This document shows positions 61,995 through 64,000 of a DNA stretch of 64,000 bases, piece by piece (the first letter of the stretch is position 1; each line of letters begins with the position of its first letter). Below the pieces are notes generated by a model. The model saw only the letters and a program-made list of their open reading frames with translations. It searched no databases and was not told the origin of the DNA. Both the position numbers and the translations under genes were made by a program. Origin of the DNA: Geobacillus kaustophilus (GTDB lineage: Bacteria; Bacillota; Bacilli; Bacillales; Anoxybacillaceae); NCBI RefSeq assembly GCF_000948285.1, contig NZ_JYBP01000003.1, positions 1,488,001 through 1,552,000 on the forward strand. The letters run 5' to 3'.

Positions 61995-63476
61995 TCAAAT
62001 GCCAAATAGGTTCAACGGTTTAGTGCCGATATAAGAGACGACGCTTTTTGTCTCAGTGTATAAGTTCAACGTCTCAAGCGCCAGCTCGCGGCCAAACCCC
62101 GACTGCTTGTACCCCCCAAACGGCGTGCCTGGAAATGCGGAAATCGGCGAGTTGACCATGACAATCCCAGCGCGGATGCGCGCGGCGACGCGATGGGCTC
62201 TTCCGTGGTCTTTCGTCCAAACGGCTGATCCTAACCCGAAAATCGTATCGTTCGCCAGCTTAATGGCCTCTTCCTCGTCACGGAACTTCATGACAACGAC
62301 GACTGGACCGAAAATTTCTTCCTGCGCCACCCGCATGTCGTTTCTTACATTGCCGATAATCGTTGGCATGTACCAATAGCCTTTCGCAAACTCCTCACCT
62401 TCCGGGATTTTCCCGCCGTATAAAATTTCGCCGCCTTCCTCAACCGCCAGCTTCACATAGCTGTCGATCACTTGCTGATGGCTTCGCGAAATGACCGCGC
62501 CCATATGCACCCCTCTTTCAAACGGGTTGCCGACGCGGATGCGGGACGCTTTTTCAATCAATTTCTCCATAAACTCATCGTAAATGGTTTCATGCACAAA
62601 CAGCCGCGAACGCGCTTCGCACGACTGCCCCGTGTTGTAAAAAATGCCGTAAAGCGAGCCGTTGACCGCCGCTTCGATATCGCAATCATCAAACACGATG
62701 TTTGGCGATTTCCCGCCGAGTTCGAGCGTCACTCGCTTCAACGTCTCCGAGGCGCGCCGCATAATGTCTTTGCCGGTTTCCGTCTCTCCGGTGAAGGCCA
62801 CTTTGTCAATACCCGGATGCTCGGTCATATACGGACCGATTTCAGAACCGCTTCCAGAAATGACATTGACGACGCCATCCGGAATCCCGGCCTCTTGGCA
62901 AATTTCCGCCAGCATATAAGCGGTGATCGGCGTATAGCTTGCCGGCTTTAACACGACCGTGCACCCGGCTGCCAATGCCGGCGCGAGCTTCCAAGCCGCC
63001 ATCATCAACGGATAGTTCCACAGGATGATTTGTCCGCATACACCGACCGGCTCTTTGACCGTGTAGTTGAAAAAGCCGTTTGGCACTTGGTTGACGTCGC
63101 CTTGCAACGTAATTGCTGCAGCTGCATAAAATTCAAAATCCTCAATTGCTTGCATAATTTGCCCTTTGGCCGCATCGACCGTTTTACCGCTGTTTAACAC
63201 TTCCGCATACACCAAGTCATCGAATCGTTCTCTCATCAAGTTGGCAATTTGATTCAGCAGGCGCGCCCGCTTCGCTCCCGTCATTTTTGACCATTTTCCC
63301 GATTCAAACGCCGCGCGCGCCGCCTTGACGGCACGATCTACGTCTTCTTTCGTGGCTTTGGCGACGGTCGCAATCACTTCCTCTGTCGCCGGATTGATCG
63401 TTTCAAACACTTCTCCGTTGCTGCTCTCGACATACTGGCCGTTAATAAACAGCGGATAATGCTGCTTGATCTTCAT
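61995..63476 (-). CDS. NAD(P)-dependent aldehyde dehydrogenase, possibly for an aromatic aldehyde
   Basis: A 493-residue enzyme from ATG 63476 (AAGGGGAG upstream; overlaps the zinc-ribbon gene by 35 nt). It has GQIILWNYPLMMAAWKLAPA, VAFTGETETGKDIM, general base in LELGGKSPNIV and catalytic Cys in NTGQSCEARSR (about residue 293). Betaine, phenylacetaldehyde and related aldehyde dehydrogenases are its closest types by pattern. Shared promoter motif and neighbours suggest oxidation of phenylacetaldehyde or of the Paa ring-opened semialdehyde. It ends right at the duplicated hydratase fragment, so downstream genes of its operon were probably lost. Confidence 0.85.
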   Translation of the reverse strand: MKIKQHYPLFINGQYVESSNGEVFETINPATEEVIATVAKATKEDVDRAVKAARAAFESGKWSKMTGAKRARLLNQIANLMRERFDDLVYAEVLNSGKTVDAAKGQIMQAIEDFEFYAAAAITLQGDVNQVPNGFFNYTVKEPVGVCGQIILWNYPLMMAAWKLAPALAAGCTVVLKPASYTPITAYMLAEICQEAGIPDGVVNVISGSGSEIGPYMTEHPGIDKVAFTGETETGKDIMRRASETLKRVTLELGGKSPNIVFDDCDIEAAVNGSLYGIFYNTGQSCEARSRLFVHETIYDEFMEKLIEKASRIRVGNPFERGVHMGAVISRSHQQVIDSYVKLAVEEGGEILYGGKIPEGEEFAKGYWYMPTIIGNVRNDMRVAQEEIFGPVVVVMKFRDEEEAIKLANDTIFGLGSAVWTKDHGRAHRVAARIRAGIVMVNSPISAFPGTPFGGYKQSGFGRELALETLNLYTETKSVVSYIGTKPLNLFGI

Positions 63477-63648
63477 CAGTGGGCTCCCCTTCCTCCTTGG
63501 CATCGTCTCTCCATCTCACCCGCTCAAACACGCTTTTGCATTGATGGCAATAGTATTGCGAAACGAGCTGAGCGGTCCCAAACATCGATAGCGGCGCTAC
63601 GTTCACTGAGCCGCAAAACACGCAGCGCACCTCCCTGCCTATCGGCAT
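63442..63648 (-). CDS. Stand-alone PaaD-type zinc-ribbon protein
   Basis: A 68-residue protein with two Cys-x2-Cys knuckles: VRCVFCGSVNVAPLSMFG and QYYCHQCKSVFERVRW. This pattern (CxxCGS, a Ser-x-Phe-Gly turn, YxCxxC, Phe) is the carboxy zinc ribbon of proteobacterial PaaD, which the PaaD at 57694-58020 lacks. GAGGTG precedes the ATG, and the gene overlaps the aldehyde dehydrogenase start. The tail is acidic and probably disordered. It may complete PaaD in trans during PaaABC maturation; that is inference. Confidence 0.75.
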   Translation of the reverse strand: MPIGREVRCVFCGSVNVAPLSMFGTAQLVSQYYCHQCKSVFERVRWRDDAKEEGEPTDEDQAALSAVY

Positions 63649-63668
63649 CGGCTAGACACCTCTCTGTT

Positions 63669-63708
63669 TTATTACGTTTTATTTAACATCGTCTGTTTAA
63701 CATAATGC
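63669..63708 (-). promoter_or_regulatory. Promoter-region motif shared with paaA, candidate PaaX site
   Basis: The plus strand reads ATTACGTTTTATTTAACATC, then GT and later CATAATG, matching 58971-59010. On the minus strand TTGACA lies upstream at about 63727-63732. Confidence 0.55.
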
Positions 63709-63844
63709 TATTAAAATTTAAACACACTGTCAATAATAAAGCTGAAAAAAATGAAGATTTATAATATTCCTTCTATCCTTTGATCGATACGAAGTAGCTC
63801 ATGGCTTTTTAATTATATGGAACAGAAACGACCGTCCTGATCAA

Positions 63845-63883
63845 GAAAACCCGATGGGATGCGTTACATCCCGTCGGGTTTTC
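63845..63883. terminator. Strong bidirectional terminator
   Basis: GAAAACCCGATGGGATG and CATCCCGTCGGGTTTTC form a 17-bp stem with one mismatch and a five-base loop, with A/T runs at both sides. The rest of 63735-64000 contains a smaller palindrome (GAGCAACGTTGCTC near 63914) and no gene. Confidence 0.85.
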
Positions 63884-64000
63884 TCAAAAAAAGCCTTGAA
63901 ACAGTAGAGCAACGTTGCTCCACTGCCTGACTCGTTTCCCCACATTTGTTTTTGCCGTACACTCCCTTACGCCAACTCGCCACGTTTCATTCCGTCGTTT

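Overview
The window looks like chromosome from a thermophilic Geobacillus-type Firmicute. It carries a family I.5 thermostable lipase, a Bacillus-like glutamine transport locus with a GlnK-GlnL two-component system, a MurNAc recycling operon, G+C-rich core genes with strong AGGAGG ribosome sites, and several insertion sequences of types common in that genus. No rRNA, tRNA or CRISPR array was seen.

Layout. (1) 1-9127 is a transposon-riddled, partly A+T-rich segment. It holds two polytopic membrane proteins, an IS630-type element, a small secreted protein with a damaged start codon, and a nested pile: an IS4-type element whose left terminal repeat is split by an IS256-type element (itself split by a 238-bp MITE) and whose transposase gene is split by an ISL3-type element. 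Its right end cuts off a ketoacyl synthase III gene. (2) 9354-14069 holds an aldehyde dehydrogenase (MmsA type), an iron alcohol dehydrogenase with a -24/-12 promoter, and a sigma-54 activator. (3) About 14456-38320 is a lower-G+C sugar-acid island flanked by ~130-bp direct repeats of the 3' end of an aldo/keto reductase gene. It encodes two TRAP-transporter solute receptors with one membrane pair, aldonate dehydratases, KDG kinase and aldolases, a 2-keto-3-deoxypentonate-to-2-oxoglutarate branch, an IclR regulator, a LarA-family nickel-pincer enzyme and the LarB/LarC/LarE cofactor pathway. Several of its genes are broken. (4) 38321-44951 holds the intact aldo/keto reductase, glnQHMP and glnKL. 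(5) 45028-49377 is mupG-murP-murQ plus murR. (6) 49540-53552 holds yceI, an SDR remnant, a pterin dehydratase, a broken Uma2 gene carrying an IS4-derived MITE, the lipase and an esterase remnant. (7) 53836-63648 is a phenylacetate/aromatic-CoA region: paaADBC, enoyl-CoA hydratase, aryl-CoA ligase, paaX, an MBL hydrolase, an aldehyde dehydrogenase and a separate PaaD-type zinc ribbon.

How the genes work together. In the island, TRAP uptake would feed aldonates into DgoD/UxaA/IlvD-type dehydratases, then KdgK plus KdgA to pyruvate and glyceraldehyde 3-phosphate, or through the FAH-family dehydratase plus semialdehyde dehydrogenase to 2-oxoglutarate. The LarA-like enzyme, supplied with its own nickel-pincer cofactor, most plausibly epimerises a 2-hydroxy acid entering this network. 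The Paa genes would epoxidise an aryl-CoA produced by the adjacent ligase, under PaaX.

The most notable observations are the Lar-plus-aldonate island and its direct repeats, exact target duplications that allow every nested transposon to be removed in silico with restored reading frames, a TA-targeting MITE matching the IS630 ends, a hybrid promoter at the IS256 end, a split PaaD, and a GlnL-type triple repeat at glnQ.
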